Below, piece after piece: positions 46,604 to 56,651 of a DNA stretch of 64,000 nucleotides (positions are counted from its first letter, which is position 1; the number at the start of each line of letters is the position of its first letter). The stretch is taken from contig NZ_BBJS01000004.1 in the NCBI RefSeq assembly GCF_000739895.2, positions 39,885 to 103,884 on the forward strand, read 5' to 3'. The notes under the pieces are model-generated. The model searched no databases. It was not told where the DNA came from and worked only from the letters and a program-made list of their open reading frames with translations. This stretch comes from Sphingomonas paucimobilis NBRC 13935 (lineage in GTDB: Bacteria > Pseudomonadota > Alphaproteobacteria > Sphingomonadales > Sphingomonadaceae). Both the position numbers and the translations under genes were made by a program.

Positions 46604-47673
46604 CCTACGACATCGCGATCATCGGCGCCGGCATGGCGGGGGCCAGCTTGGCCGCTGCGATCGGCGCGCGTGCGCGCGTCGTCCTGATCGAGGCGGAGGA
46701 TCTGCCCGGCCGCCATGCTACGGGACGGTCGGCGGCCTTCTGGTCGGAAACCTATGGCGGTCCGGCGGTCCAGCCGCTGACCACCGCCTCCGGGCCGACC
46801 TTGCGCGATGGCGGCTATCTGACGCCGCTCGGCTCGCTGCATATCGGGCGGCGGGAGGATGCGGCGCGGATCGACCGCTTGCTCGCCGATTTCGCGGGAA
46901 GCGGCGTGGAACTGCTGCGGGTCGATCCCGCCACCCGCGTGCCCGGCCTGCGCCCCGAATGGGTGTACGGCATATCCGAGCCGAGCTGCGCCTATATCGA
47001 TGTCGCCGCGCTTCATGCCGACTATCTGGCGGCGGCCAAGGCGGCCGGAGCGGTGCTGATCACCGACGCCGCGCTCCTGATGGCAGACCGTCACGATGGG
47101 CTGTGGCGACTGGAGACCAAGGCCGGCCCGATACGGGCACGCGTACTCGTCAATGCGGCGGGCGCCTGGGCCGATATCGTCGCCCGGATCGCGGGTGCCG
47201 CGCCGGTCGGCATCACCCCCTATCGCCGGACGATGATGCAGCTCCGCACCGACCCGCCTGCGCCCGCCGGCCTACCGCATGTCATCGACATCAACGGCAA
47301 TTTCTATTTCAAGCCCGAGGCAGGGGGGCGGCTATGGCTGACCCCGCATGACGAGACGCGGAGCGTCCCCTGTGACATCGCACCCGAGGAATGGGATATT
47401 GCGGTTGCGATCGACCGTCTGGAAAAGACGGTCGACTGGCGTGTGGAAGCGGTCGAACGCCGCTGGGCAGGCCTGCGCAGCTTCGCCCCCGACCGGGCGC
47501 CGGTCTATGGTTTCGACACGCGGGTACCGGGCTTCTTCTGGTGCGCGGGGCAAGGCGGCTTCGGCATCCAGACCGCGCCGGCCGGATCGGCACTGGCGGC
47601 GGTCTTGCTGCTGAGCGAGGGGGATGTGCCGCCCGATGTGGACGCGGAGCGCTATGGGGTGGGGCGGTTTTAA
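46600..47673 (+). CDS. FAD-dependent amino-acid oxidoreductase (DAO family)
   Basis: A 357-residue flavoprotein with GTG start. The Rossmann motif is IAIIGAGMAGASLAAAIG followed by VVLIEAEDLPGRHATGRSAAFWSETYG, where the His/Thr/Gly-Arg-Ser-Ala run matches D-arginine dehydrogenase (DauA-like) and related DAO enzymes. C-terminal FAPDRAPVYGFDTRVPGFFWCAGQGGFGIQTAP is the second FAD-binding region. It likely oxidises a D-amino acid or secondary amine. Co-translated with the hydrolase upstream. Confidence 0.88.
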   Translation: MTYDIAIIGAGMAGASLAAAIGARARVVLIEAEDLPGRHATGRSAAFWSETYGGPAVQPLTTASGPTLRDGGYLTPLGSLHIGRREDAARIDRLLADFAGSGVELLRVDPATRVPGLRPEWVYGISEPSCAYIDVAALHADYLAAAKAAGAVLITDAALLMADRHDGLWRLETKAGPIRARVLVNAAGAWADIVARIAGAAPVGITPYRRTMMQLRTDPPAPAGLPHVIDINGNFYFKPEAGGRLWLTPHDETRSVPCDIAPEEWDIAVAIDRLEKTVDWRVEAVERRWAGLRSFAPDRAPVYGFDTRVPGFFWCAGQGGFGIQTAPAGSALAAVLLLSEGDVPPDVDAERYGVGRF

Positions 47674-47918
47674 AGTTGGCTTTGTTTTCGACTGCGATCG
47701 CCCAGTTGCGGACATGCCGTCAGGAATCTAAGCTGGGCGTTCTCTCAGCTGGGCCGGTGGATTAGACCCGGCGAGGGGAAAAGCTGGGGCCTTGCAGAAG
47801 GCAGCTGAGCCTCCACCGCTCTCCCAGCACCACGTATCCGCTAACGCCCCAAACACGGACATCTCGGTTCTCACCAACGCGCATATTCCGTTAGTATAAC
47901 TGGGCGACTTGAGAATGG
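47674..47918. other. Non-coding, lower-GC stretch after the oxidoreductase
   Basis: About 245 bases with no coding frame I can support and base composition less GC-rich than either side. A few weak inverted repeats only. It joins the possible gene remnant at 47919-48222. Confidence 0.5.
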
Positions 47919-48222
47919 CTATTCAGACGTCACTTCCGCGCCGCCAACCATAGGAGTGGGTTTCGGACCGGAAGGTAAGGGTGCCATTTCGCCCCCGTCA
48001 TCTTTTCTCGACGTCAACCAATTTGGTAATGACGGTCCATAGCGCTTCCACATTTCCTTGATCGCCATTCGCTCTTGGACAGTGGGCGGGGGTGAACCGC
48101 TGAGATCCTTTAGTGGCATTGCGCATCTCACTCAGTAGCTGGATCGCAGTCATAGCACACTTTGCGCCGCGACACCGGCTGCCTTCTACCCATTGCAGAC
48201 ATTTGCGCTTTGGTTCTCGCAC
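47919..48222 (-). pseudogene. Possible frameshifted small gene or gene remnant downstream of rnhA
   Basis: Two short overlapping minus-strand frames, 48222-47998 and 48131-47919. The first begins MREPKRKCLQWVEGSRCRG with several Cys; the second continues plausibly as VQERMAIKEMWKRYGPSLPNWL and ends GGAEVTSE. Joined by a frameshift near 48105-48125 they would encode one ~100-residue product. No family recognised, composition differs from neighbours, and no ribosome site is clear. Confidence 0.3.
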
Positions 48223-48225
48223 GCC

Positions 48226-48663
48226 TTATTTTCGAAACGTCTCCGCCGCATCGCTGGCCAGCTTGTCGGCGCGTTCGTTGTCGGGGTGGCCGGCATGGCC
48301 TTTCACCCATTTCCATTCGATCTGGTGCCGCGCCGCCGCCTCCAGCAGGGCCTGCCAGAGCTCGGCGTTCTTGACCGGCTTCTTGTCCGCCGTGCGCCAG
48401 CCGTTGCGCTTCCAGCCGTGGATCCATTTGGTCAGGCCGTCCATCACATAGCGGCTGTCGGTCGACAGCGTCACCGCGCAAGGCCGTTTGAGCGCGTTCA
48501 GCGCCTCGATCGCGGCCATCAGTTCCATGCGGTTGTTGGTCGTCAGCGCCTCACCGCCCGACAATTCCTTTTCATGCGCGCCCGAGCGGATCAGCGCGCC
48601 CCAGCCGCCGGGGCCGGGATTGCCCTTGCACGCGCCGTCGGTGGCGATCTCGACAGGCGTCAC
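48226..48663 (-). CDS. rnhA: Ribonuclease HI
   Basis: A 145-residue enzyme that cuts the RNA strand of RNA:DNA hybrids. The GTG start at 48663 overlaps the thrB stop (GTGA). Active-site residues are all present: Asp in [17 protein letters not shown], Glu in [12 protein letters not shown], Asp in STDSRYV, and the C-terminal [13 protein letters not shown]. Third gene of the ispH-thrB-rnhA operon typical of alphaproteobacteria. Confidence 0.96.
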   Translation of the reverse strand: MTPVEIATDGACKGNPGPGGWGALIRSGAHEKELSGGEALTTNNRMELMAAIEALNALKRPCAVTLSTDSRYVMDGLTKWIHGWKRNGWRTADKKPVKNAELWQALLEAAARHQIEWKWVKGHAGHPDNERADKLASDAAETFRK

Positions 48664-49613
48664 AGGCCGGCCTTTCCGTCGCGATAGGCGATGTAGCGCC
48701 GCCAATAGGCGAGCGGGTCCTTGCGCGTCACCAGCGCGTCGGCGGGGGTGTTGAGCCAGTCCCAGGCCCGCGACAGCGCGAAGCGGATGCACGCGCCCAT
48801 GGCGAGGCGCGCGAACGCTGCGCGTTCGATCTCGGACAGCGAGAAGTGGCGTTCATAACCCTGGATCAGCGCCGCGCCGATTTCGGGAGCATAGGTCTCT
48901 CCGCTCGCGTCGAAGCTCCAGGCCGAGTGCATGACGGCCAGATCGTAGATGCGGAAATCGGTGCAGGCGAAATAGAAGTCGATCAGCCCGGTGACCTGAT
49001 CGCCCAGTACCAGCACATTGTCGGGAAACAGATCGGCATGGATGACGCAGGTGTCGAGCGTCTCCGCGTCCCAGCCATCGAGTACCCTATCGAGCGCCTC
49101 GCCCATCGCATCGTGCAGGCCCGGCCGAATCCGATCGAGATCGCGTCCGCATTGCTCGAACAGTGGCCGCCAACTGGCATGCCCCATCGAATTGGACCGG
49201 GTCTGCGGGAAGTCCGCCACCGCGCGGTGCATCGCGCCCATCGCATCCGCCGCCGCCAGCGCCTGTGCCGGGCTGGGGTGGGAGAGCGAGACGCCGGCCA
49301 GGAACTGGATCAGGCAGGCGGGGCGGCCCGCCAGTTCCTGGATCTCGACGCCCTGCCGGTCCTTGATCGCGGGCGGCACCGGCAGCCCCTTGGCCGCCAG
49401 ATGATCGAGCAGCGCGAGAAAGAAGGGTAGGTCGCCCGCCGCTACACGCTTTTCGTAGAGCGTCAGGATGAAGCGCGCGATCGTGGTGTCGACCAGATAG
49501 TTGCTGTTCTCGACCCCCTCGGCGATCCCCTTGGCGGAAATCAATTCGCCAGCATCATAGCGTGCCAGAAACGCCGACAGCGCCTCGGCCGAAACCTGCG
49601 TATAGACGGCCAT
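48660..49613 (-). CDS. thrB: Homoserine kinase (aminoglycoside-phosphotransferase fold)
   Basis: A 317-residue enzyme phosphorylating homoserine in threonine synthesis. This is the type found in alphaproteobacteria: [23 protein letters not shown] at the start, [16 protein letters not shown], the ATP-site [10 protein letters not shown], catalytic [12 protein letters not shown] and metal-binding [19 protein letters not shown]. Three bases after ispH and overlapping rnhA, so one operon. Confidence 0.96.
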   Translation of the reverse strand: MAVYTQVSAEALSAFLARYDAGELISAKGIAEGVENSNYLVDTTIARFILTLYEKRVAAGDLPFFLALLDHLAAKGLPVPPAIKDRQGVEIQELAGRPACLIQFLAGVSLSHPSPAQALAAADAMGAMHRAVADFPQTRSNSMGHASWRPLFEQCGRDLDRIRPGLHDAMGEALDRVLDGWDAETLDTCVIHADLFPDNVLVLGDQVTGLIDFYFACTDFRIYDLAVMHSAWSFDASGETYAPEIGAALIQGYERHFSLSEIERAAFARLAMGACIRFALSRAWDWLNTPADALVTRKDPLAYWRRYIAYRDGKAGL

Positions 49614-49616
49614 GGA

Positions 49617-50573
49617 TCAGGCGGCCGCTTCCAGCCCGCGCGGAAGCTTGAACGCGATCGTCTCGCGCGTCGTCTCTTCCTCGCGCTCGCTGACGGTGAA
49701 GCGTTCCGACAGGCGATCGACCAGCTCGCGCACCAGCAGCTCGGGCGCGGAGGCCCCTGCGGTCAGGCCCAGCGTCGTCACGCCGTCGAGGAACGCCCAG
49801 TCGAGATCGGCGGCGCGCTGGATCAGTTGCGCCCGCTTGCCCGCGCGCTCGGCGACTTCGACGAGGCGCAGCGAATTGGACGAGTTGGGCGCACCGATCA
49901 CCAGCACCGCGTCGCACTCGGCGGCGATCGCCTTGACCGCGGCCTGCCGGTTGGAGGTGGCGTAGCAGATGTCCTCGCCACGCGGCGCCTGGATGCTGGG
50001 AAAGCGACGCTGGAGCGCCTCGATCGTCGCGGCGGTGTCGTCGACCGACAAGGTGGTCTGGGTCAGGAACGCCAGATTGTCGGGATTGGCGGGCGCGAAG
50101 GCTTCGACATCCGCCACTGTTTCCACCAGCGACATCGAGCCCTGCGGCACCTGGCCGAAGGTGCCGATGACCTCGGGGTGGCCGGCATGACCGATGAAGA
50201 CAATATGCCGGCCCATCTCGACCAGCCGCTCGGCCTGGCGATGGACCTTCGACACCAGCGGGCAGGTGGCGTCGAGATAGTCGAGGCCACGGCTCTCGGC
50301 ATCGGCGGGCACCGACTTGGGCACACCGTGGGCGGAGAAGACGACATGCGCGTTGGGCGGCACCTCGTCCAGTTCCTCGACGAAGATCGCACCCTTGGCC
50401 TTCAGACTGTCGACGACGAACTTGTTGTGGACGATCTCATGCCGGACATAGACCGGCGCGCCATGCTTCTCGAGCGCGAGTTCGACGATGCGGATGGCGC
50501 GATCCACCCCGGCACAGAAGCCGCGCGGGGCGGCGATCAACAGGTCGAGGGGCGGCTTGATGGCGTCGGTCAT
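49617..50573 (-). CDS. ispH: 4-hydroxy-3-methylbut-2-enyl diphosphate reductase
   Basis: A 318-residue iron-sulfur enzyme making IPP and DMAPP in the last step of the MEP isoprenoid pathway. The three cluster cysteines appear in [13 protein letters not shown] (Cys20), [11 protein letters not shown] and [11 protein letters not shown], together with [11 protein letters not shown] and the substrate-binding [16 protein letters not shown]. The ATG at 50573 is the family start; a much longer open frame upstream is antisense to the lipoprotein gene and not coding. Leads ispH-thrB-rnhA. Confidence 0.97.
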   Translation of the reverse strand: MTDAIKPPLDLLIAAPRGFCAGVDRAIRIVELALEKHGAPVYVRHEIVHNKFVVDSLKAKGAIFVEELDEVPPNAHVVFSAHGVPKSVPADAESRGLDYLDATCPLVSKVHRQAERLVEMGRHIVFIGHAGHPEVIGTFGQVPQGSMSLVETVADVEAFAPANPDNLAFLTQTTLSVDDTAATIEALQRRFPSIQAPRGEDICYATSNRQAAVKAIAAECDAVLVIGAPNSSNSLRLVEVAERAGKRAQLIQRAADLDWAFLDGVTTLGLTAGASAPELLVRELVDRLSERFTVSEREEETTRETIAFKLPRGLEAAA

Positions 50574-50675
50574 GGGGATGGCTCTACGCCATTGCTTGCG
50601 CGCGTCCAACCCGGTTCCTATGCTGGCGGCCAAACCGGCATCCTGCTTCGGCATCCAGAATAGGCGTTTCGACCT

Positions 50676-51314
50676 GTGAAAGCACCGCTCCTCCTTCCCG
50701 TTGCCCTTGCGCTCGTCCTGGGGGGCTGCGCCCGTACCGGTGAGATCGATGCCTCGGGCGGTATTACCGCCGTCCGCTCGGCCTGTCCGGTGGTAGGCGT
50801 GGCGGCGGGCACTGGCGACGTGACGCTGTTCAAGACGCCCGGCGCGACCGACGAGAATGCGATCGATCTGGTCGCCAACATGACCAATGTCCGCTCGACC
50901 TGCGCCGACGCGGGGGCGGATATCGTGACGACGGTGACCTTCAATGTGGAGGCGCGGCGCACCGATACGGCGGCGGCGCGCGATGTCACGCTGCCCTATT
51001 ATGTCGCGATCGTGCGCGGCGGGACCAATGTGGTCGCCAAGCGCGTCTCCAGAGTGAATGTCCATTTCGATGCGGGCCAGGCGCGCGGGCAGGTGGCGGG
51101 CGAAGCCTCCACCACCATCGCGCGTTCGGCGGCGACGCTGCCCGATGACGTGCGCGAGAAGCTGACGCGCCGCCGCAAGGCGGGCGACGAGGATGCGGCG
51201 GTCGATCCGCTGACCCAGCCCGAGATTCGCCAGGCGGTGGCGAGCGCCAGCTTCGAGGCGCTGGTCGGGTTCCAGCTGACCGAGGCGCAGTTGAAGTACA
51301 ACGCGACTCGCTGA
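50676..51314 (+). CDS. Predicted lipoprotein of unknown function
   Basis: A 212-residue protein with GTG start and lipobox LVLGGC near residues 14-18. The mature part is beta-rich ([66 protein letters not shown]) and ends in a charged helix with [12 protein letters not shown]. It is divergent from ispH. I recognise no characterised family. Confidence 0.8.
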   Translation: MKAPLLLPVALALVLGGCARTGEIDASGGITAVRSACPVVGVAAGTGDVTLFKTPGATDENAIDLVANMTNVRSTCADAGADIVTTVTFNVEARRTDTAAARDVTLPYYVAIVRGGTNVVAKRVSRVNVHFDAGQARGQVAGEASTTIARSAATLPDDVREKLTRRRKAGDEDAAVDPLTQPEIRQAVASASFEALVGFQLTEAQLKYNATR

Positions 51315-51319
51315 TCCGA

Positions 51320-51417
51320 CCCTTCCCGACACGCGGGAGGGGCTTGCTGCGGGCTTTTGTTCGTGGAGTTCCCCTTCGTCGTGGCTTCGCCCTGCCGGCT
51401 TTCCTCGCAGGGAAGAA
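51320..51417. repeat. Degenerate palindromic repeat, probably family B
   Basis: Outer arms CTTCCC and GGGAAG enclose a GGGAGGGG block, TTCGTCGTGGCTTCGCCC and a CAGGGAAG end that recall the diverged left arm of the copy at 38011. It is too worn to be certain. It lies between the lipoprotein stop and the glycine riboswitch. Confidence 0.45.
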
Positions 51418-51530
51418 GATTTGCGACGCCATCCACAATATTCGCGCATAGTCCTCACTGTCCCCGATTGACTTGAACCCGTGCGCCCGGCAGAGGCCAC
51501 CGCGTCGATGTCGGGCATATCCGGCATGGG

Positions 51531-51735
51531 CGCGCGCGGGAGAGCGCCGGGTTCATCTTTTAGGTGAGAAAAGCCCGGCCGCCGAAGGAGCAACCACCCC
51601 GGAATCTCTCAGGCAAATGGGACCGCGCGATCGCCATCGACACTCTGGAAAGCGCGCTTCGGCCTCACGCCGTCGCGCCACCGAAGGGGTAAGCCGGAAC
51701 TCCGGCGAAAGCTCTCAGGTTCCGTGACAGAGGGG
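51531..51735 (+). promoter_or_regulatory. Tandem glycine riboswitch ahead of gcvT
   Basis: Two glycine-aptamer-like units. Aptamer 1 (~51533-51629) has GCGCGGGAGAGCGCC, CCGAAGGAGCAA and the conserved AATCTCTCAGGCAAATGG, closed by GCGCGG/CCGCGC. Aptamer 2 (~51640-51735) has CTCTGGAAAGCG, ACCGAAGGGGTAAG and AGCTCTCAGGTTCCGTGACAGAG, closed by CTCTG/CAGAG. Riboswitches of this class normally turn the gcv operon on when glycine is plentiful. The gcvT GTG lies 60 bases downstream. Confidence 0.93.
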
Positions 51736-51795
51736 GATCGGATCGGGTAGGAGACATGCGTCCCTAGCCGACACCCTTTGACGGAGACCGGCCCC

Positions 51796-52971
51796 GTGAG
51801 TGACGCAACCGACCTGAATGTAGAAGACGCCCCCGAGGGTCAGGAGATCATCCAGACGCTGCCGCTGGACGCGTGGCACCGCGCGCGCGGCGGGCGGATG
51901 GTTCCGTTCGCGGGCTATCACATGCCCGTCCAGTATGAAGGCATCATGGCCGAGCATCTCTGGACCCGCGAGGCGGCCGGTCTCTTCGACGTCAGCCATA
52001 TGGGCCAGGTGGTCTTCACCGGCGAGAATGGCCTCGGCCCCGTCATCACCGCGCTGGAAAAGGTCCTGCCGGGCGACATCACCGGGCTGGGCGATCGCAA
52101 GAACCGCTATTCGCTGCTGCTCAACGAAGAGGGCGGCATCCTCGACGACCTGATGGTGACCAAGCGCATCCTGGATGGCGCCGAGGAACTCTACATGGTC
52201 GTCAACGGCGCGACCAAATATGACGACATCGCCTATCTGCTTGATTTCATCCCTGATGATGCGACGCTGAACCTGCTTGACGAGCAGGCGCTGCTGGCGC
52301 TCCAGGGGCCGAAGGCGGTCGATGCGCTGTCGCGGATCGTGTCGGGTGTCGAGAACCTCGTGTTCATGACCGCCGCCGACTTCACCTGGGACGACGTGCC
52401 GCTGTGGATCAGCCGCTCGGGCTATACCGGCGAGGACGGCTACGAAATCTCGATCCCGGCCGAGCACGCTGCAGCGTTCGCCGACCTGCTGTGCGAGCAG
52501 GCTGAGGTGAAGCCGATCGGCCTGGGCGCGCGCGACTCGCTGCGTCTGGAGGCGGGGCTGCCGCTCTATGGTCATGACCTTGATCCCGAGACGACGCCGG
52601 TGATGGCTGATCTGGGCTTCGCACTCGCCAAGAAGCGTCGCGAGGCCGCCGACTTCCTGGGTGCCGAGCGTATCCTCGCCGAGCGTGAGAGCGGTCCCGC
52701 CGTCAAGCGCGTCGGCCTGACCGTCGCGGGCCGCCAGCCGGTGCGCGAAGGCGCGTCGGTGGTCGCCGAGGACGGTTCGGTCATCGGCCGCGTCACCAGC
52801 GGCGGCTTCGCCCCCTCGATGGGCGCGCCGATCGCCATGGCCTATGTCCCCACCGAGCTGGCTGCCCCCGGCACGGCCCTCAAACTGCTTCAACGCGGCA
52901 AGACCCATGACGCCACCGTCACGGCGATGCCGTTCGTCCCCCATCGTTACGTTCGTTCAGGAGCCAAGTGA
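51796..52971 (+). CDS. gcvT: Glycine cleavage system T protein (aminomethyltransferase)
   Basis: A 391-residue enzyme that transfers the methylene group from the aminomethyl-lipoyl H protein to tetrahydrofolate, releasing ammonia. Signatures: [46 protein letters not shown] and the [21 protein letters not shown] folate region. The GTG at 51796 with GGAGA eight bases upstream is preferred to earlier frames. First gene of the riboswitch-controlled gcv operon. Confidence 0.97.
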   Translation: MSDATDLNVEDAPEGQEIIQTLPLDAWHRARGGRMVPFAGYHMPVQYEGIMAEHLWTREAAGLFDVSHMGQVVFTGENGLGPVITALEKVLPGDITGLGDRKNRYSLLLNEEGGILDDLMVTKRILDGAEELYMVVNGATKYDDIAYLLDFIPDDATLNLLDEQALLALQGPKAVDALSRIVSGVENLVFMTAADFTWDDVPLWISRSGYTGEDGYEISIPAEHAAAFADLLCEQAEVKPIGLGARDSLRLEAGLPLYGHDLDPETTPVMADLGFALAKKRREAADFLGAERILAERESGPAVKRVGLTVAGRQPVREGASVVAEDGSVIGRVTSGGFAPSMGAPIAMAYVPTELAAPGTALKLLQRGKTHDATVTAMPFVPHRYVRSGAK

Positions 52972-52973
52972 CC

Positions 52974-53345
52974 ATGAGCCGCTATTTCACCGAAGATCAT
53001 GAGTGGATCGACGTCGACGGTGATGTCGGCACGGTCGGCATCAGCGATTACGCGCAGGGCGCGCTGGGCGACATCGTGTTCGTCGATGTCCCCGAGGAAG
53101 GCCGCGAGCTGTCCAAGGGCGACGAGGCCGCCGTGGTCGAGTCGGTCAAGGCCGCCTCGGATGTGTACGCGCCCGTCTCGGGCACCGTGATCGAGGGCAA
53201 CGCCCAGCTGGCCGAGGAGCCTGCGCTGGTCAACAGCGATCCTGAGGGCGAGGGCTGGTTCTTCAAGATCACGCTGTCGGATACGTCCGAGCTGGACGGC
53301 CTGATGGACGAAACCGCCTACGCCGCGTTCGTCGCCAAGCTGTGA
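52974..53345 (+). CDS. gcvH: Glycine cleavage system H protein
   Basis: A 123-residue lipoyl carrier protein shuttling the aminomethyl intermediate between P, T and L proteins. The lipoylated lysine is Lys59 in [12 protein letters not shown], in the usual hairpin; [13 protein letters not shown] and [12 protein letters not shown] are also conserved. AGGAG at normal spacing favours the ATG at 52974 over the GTG at 52968 that overlaps gcvT. The stop overlaps the next gene's GTG start. Confidence 0.97.
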   Translation: MSRYFTEDHEWIDVDGDVGTVGISDYAQGALGDIVFVDVPEEGRELSKGDEAAVVESVKAASDVYAPVSGTVIEGNAQLAEEPALVNSDPEGEGWFFKITLSDTSELDGLMDETAYAAFVAKL

Positions 53346-53728
53346 GCGGCCTTGCCGCATTCCTCCTGCTGACGGCACAGGCTGCCGCCGAACCGGTCGA
53401 TCTTTCCCCCGCGCAATTGTCGCGGGGGCTGGAAGACTGGGATGGCCGGGTGGTTCGGATTCGGGGTTGGTTGGAATGCGGCACCTGGGGTTGCGATTTG
53501 CGCTCCAGGCGGATGCAGGGCGGCGGTTCGTCTGCCTCGGTCAGCATCGGCGATAATGCGGGCCTGACGCCTTCGCTCGCCGATGCCGCCGGTCACGAAG
53601 TCGTGATCGAAGGGCGCGCCACCGCAGAGTGCCGCCGTGAAGTTTGTACCGACCATGGGCCGGAATTGATGCCGACCCGGATTGTTCGCATTTTCGGCGC
53701 ACCACGCGCCGCCGTCAAGGATCGCTGA
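53342..53728 (+). CDS. Small exported cysteine-paired protein inside the gcv operon
   Basis: A 128-residue protein with GTG start overlapping the gcvH stop (GTGA) and stop overlapping the gcvPA start by one base, so it is an integral operon member. A signal peptide is likely ([18 protein letters not shown]). The mature part looks OB-fold-like: [36 protein letters not shown]. Four Cys form two CxxxxC pairs (46/51 and 97/102), suggesting disulfides or metal. Its link to glycine cleavage is unknown. Confidence 0.75.
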   Translation: MSGLAAFLLLTAQAAAEPVDLSPAQLSRGLEDWDGRVVRIRGWLECGTWGCDLRSRRMQGGGSSASVSIGDNAGLTPSLADAAGHEVVIEGRATAECRREVCTDHGPELMPTRIVRIFGAPRAAVKDR

Positions 53729-55086
53729 TGCGCTACCTGCCCCTTACCTCTTCCGATCGGGCCGAGATGCTCTCGGTCATCGGTGCCGGATCGGTCGACG
53801 ACCTGTTCGTCGACGTGCCCGAATCCGCCCGCCTGTCCGGCCCCATCGAGGGGCTGCCCAATCACGCCTCCGAACTGGCGGTCGAGCGGCACATGACGGC
53901 GCTCGCCCGCAAGAATATCGTGGCGGGCGATGTGCCCTTCTTCCTGGGTTGCGGCGCGTATCGCCATCATGTCCCCGCCAGCGTCGATCACCTGATCCAG
54001 CGTGGCGAGTTCCTGACCGCCTATACGCCCTATCAGCCGGAAATCGCGCAGGGCACGCTGCAGATGCTGTTCGAGTTCCAGACGCAGGTCGCACGTCTCC
54101 TCGGCACCGATGTCGCCAACGCCTCCATGTATGACGGCTCGACCGCCTGCTGGGAAGCGATCGGCATGGCGCGGCGCATCACCAAGAAGTCGAAGGCGAT
54201 CCTGTCCTCGGGCCTGCACCCGCACTATGTCTCGGTCGCCAAGACCATGGCGAAATATACCGGCGACACGCTGGAGACGGCCGCGCCGGTCCTGACCGCC
54301 GAGACCGATATCGACCAGATGATCGCGGCGATCGACGGCGACACGTCCTGCGTCGTCGTCCAGTATCCGGACATTCTGGGCCGCATCGCCGACCTGACCC
54401 CGCTGGCCGAGGCCTGCCACGCCAAGAAGGCGCTGCTGATCGCGGTCGTGACCGAGCCGGTCGCACTGGGCGCGATCCGCAGCCCGGGCGAGATGGATGC
54501 CGACATCGTCGTCGGCGAAGGCCAGTCGCTGGGCGTGGGGCTTCAGTTCGGTGGGCCCTATGTCGGCCTGATGGGCTGCAAGGATAAGTATATCCGCCAG
54601 ATGCCGGGCCGCTTCTGTGGCGAGACGGTGGACGCGGACGGCAAGCGCGGCTTTGTGCTGACGCTGTCGACCCGCGAGCAGCATATCCGCCGCGAAAAGG
54701 CGACGTCGAACATCTGCACCAATTCGGGGCTGTGTGCGCTCGCCTTCTCGATCCACATGACGCTGCTGGGCGAAGCGGGTCTGCGCCGCATGGCGGGGAT
54801 CAACCACGCAAACGCCTGCCGCGCGGCGGATCGTCTGGCCAAGGTTCCCGGCGTGAAGCTGATCAACGACGTGTTCTTCAACGAGTTCACGCTCGATCTG
54901 GGTCGCGAGGCGCGTCCGATCGTGCGGACGCTCGCCGATCGCGGCGTGCTGGCCGGCGTGTCGCTCGGCCGGCTCTATCCGGGCGAAGACGCACTCGCGA
55001 ACGGACTGGTTGTGGCGGTCACCGAAACGGTGACGCCGGAGGATATCGAGACGCTTGCTAAGGCGCTCGAGGAGGTGCTGGCATGA
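53728..55086 (+). CDS. gcvPA: Glycine dehydrogenase (decarboxylating) subunit 1
   Basis: A 452-residue protein equal to the N-terminal half of the P protein. It begins [19 protein letters not shown] and contains FLGCGAYRHHVPASVDHLIQRGEFLTAYTPYQPEIAQGTLQ, NASMYDGSTACWEA and GGPYVGLMGCKDKYIRQMPGR. With subunit 2 it decarboxylates glycine and loads the H-protein lipoate. It overlaps gcvPB by four bases, fitting equimolar production. Confidence 0.97.
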   Translation: MRYLPLTSSDRAEMLSVIGAGSVDDLFVDVPESARLSGPIEGLPNHASELAVERHMTALARKNIVAGDVPFFLGCGAYRHHVPASVDHLIQRGEFLTAYTPYQPEIAQGTLQMLFEFQTQVARLLGTDVANASMYDGSTACWEAIGMARRITKKSKAILSSGLHPHYVSVAKTMAKYTGDTLETAAPVLTAETDIDQMIAAIDGDTSCVVVQYPDILGRIADLTPLAEACHAKKALLIAVVTEPVALGAIRSPGEMDADIVVGEGQSLGVGLQFGGPYVGLMGCKDKYIRQMPGRFCGETVDADGKRGFVLTLSTREQHIRREKATSNICTNSGLCALAFSIHMTLLGEAGLRRMAGINHANACRAADRLAKVPGVKLINDVFFNEFTLDLGREARPIVRTLADRGVLAGVSLGRLYPGEDALANGLVVAVTETVTPEDIETLAKALEEVLA

Positions 55087-56639
55087 CGATCAACCAGAGC
55101 GGCTGGAAGCCCACGAGCCCCGAAGCCAAGGACGGCGGCGCGCCTGCGACCTTTACCGGCAACCGCGCGCTGATGCTGGAAGAGGCGCTGATCTTCGAGA
55201 TCGGCGATGCTGAGACGACCGGCGTCGATTTCGCCGAGGGTGATGTCGCGGGTTCGCGTCTGGGCGACCTGTCGCGTAAGGACCCGATCGGCCTGCCGGG
55301 CCTGTCGGAGCCGGAGACGGTGCGCCATTACACCCGCCTGTCGCGTCAGAACTACGCGATCGATCTTGGGCTCTTCCCGCTGGGTTCGTGCACGATGAAG
55401 CACAATCCGCGCCTGAACGAGAAGATGGCGCGTCTGCCCGGTTTCAGCGACGTCCACCCGCTCCAGCCCGTCGACACGGTGCAGGGCGCGCTGGAGGTCA
55501 TTCATCAGCTGGCGCACTGGCTGGTCACGCTGACCGGCATGACCTCGGTCGCGATGAGCCCCAAGGCGGGCGCGCATGGCGAGCTGTGCGGGATCCTTGC
55601 GATCAAGGCGGCGCTGGAGAAGCGGGGCGAGGGCCATCGCAAGGTGATCCTGGTCCCCGAATCGGCGCACGGCACCAACCCGGCGACGGCGGCCTTTGCG
55701 GGGTTCTCGGTCGAGGATATCCCCGCGACCGCCGATGGCCGCGTCGATACCGCAGCGCTCAAAGCGCGGCTGGGCCCGGACGTGGCGGGCGTGATGATCA
55801 CGAACCCGAACACCTGCGGCCTGTTCGAGCGGGACCTGAAGGACATTTCCGACGCGGTCCACGCGGCGGGCGGCTATGTCTATTGCGACGGCGCGAACTT
55901 CAACGCCATCGTCGGGCGCGTGCGTCCGGGCGATCTGGGCGTCGATGCGATGCACATCAACCTGCACAAGACCTTCTCGACCCCGCATGGCGGCGGCGGG
56001 CCGGGTTCGGGGCCGGTGGTGTTCTCCGAGGCGCTGACGCCGTTCGCACCGTTGCCCTTCGTCGAAAAGACGGGCGAGGGCTTCCGGCTGGTCGAGGAAG
56101 AAAATGCCGACGATCATCACGCCGACAGCTTCGGTCGCATGGTCGCCTTCCATGGCCAGATGGGCATGTTCACCCGCGCGCTGACCTATATCCTCAGCCA
56201 CGGCGCGGACGGCCTGCGTCAGGTCGCCGAGGATGCGGTGCTCAACGCCAATTACGTCTTGCGCTCGCTGGAGAGCACGCTCGACGCGCCCTTCGCCAAG
56301 AGTGGCCCGTGCATGCACGAGGCCATCTTCTCGGACGAGAATCTGGCCGAGGGCTTCTCGACGATCGACGTCGCCAAGGCGCTGATCGACGAGGGCTTCC
56401 ATCCGATGACCATGTATTTCCCGCTGGTCGTCCATGGCGCGATGCTGGTCGAGCCGACCGAAACCGAATCGAAGGCTGCGCTTGATCAGTTCATCGGCGC
56501 GCTGCGTTCGGTGGCGGAGCGGGCCAAGGCGGGCGACCAGTCGCTCAAGACCGCGCCGCACTTCGCCCCGCGCGCGCGCCTCGATGAGACGCTGGCCGCG
56601 CGCAAGCCAGTGCTGGTGTGGAAGGACAAGGTGGCCTGA
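55083..56639 (+). CDS. gcvPB: Glycine dehydrogenase (decarboxylating) subunit 2
   Basis: A 518-residue PLP enzyme, the C-terminal half of the P protein. Signatures: FPLGSCTMKHNPRLNEKMA, MSPKAGAHGELCGI, ESAHGTNPATAAFAGF and the PLP lysine in INLHKTFSTPHGGGGPG (about Lys296). Length fits the split type. Last gene of the operon; followed by a family C repeat. Confidence 0.97.
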   Translation: MTINQSGWKPTSPEAKDGGAPATFTGNRALMLEEALIFEIGDAETTGVDFAEGDVAGSRLGDLSRKDPIGLPGLSEPETVRHYTRLSRQNYAIDLGLFPLGSCTMKHNPRLNEKMARLPGFSDVHPLQPVDTVQGALEVIHQLAHWLVTLTGMTSVAMSPKAGAHGELCGILAIKAALEKRGEGHRKVILVPESAHGTNPATAAFAGFSVEDIPATADGRVDTAALKARLGPDVAGVMITNPNTCGLFERDLKDISDAVHAAGGYVYCDGANFNAIVGRVRPGDLGVDAMHINLHKTFSTPHGGGGPGSGPVVFSEALTPFAPLPFVEKTGEGFRLVEEENADDHHADSFGRMVAFHGQMGMFTRALTYILSHGADGLRQVAEDAVLNANYVLRSLESTLDAPFAKSGPCMHEAIFSDENLAEGFSTIDVAKALIDEGFHPMTMYFPLVVHGAMLVEPTETESKAALDQFIGALRSVAERAKAGDQSLKTAPHFAPRARLDETLAARKPVLVWKDKVA

Positions 56640-56651
56640 TCGGTCAAGACA

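Noticed and set aside
49617..51593. 658-residue minus-strand frame including ispH
   Set aside because: The N-terminal half is antisense to a lipoprotein gene and the glycine riboswitch; IspH begins at 50573.
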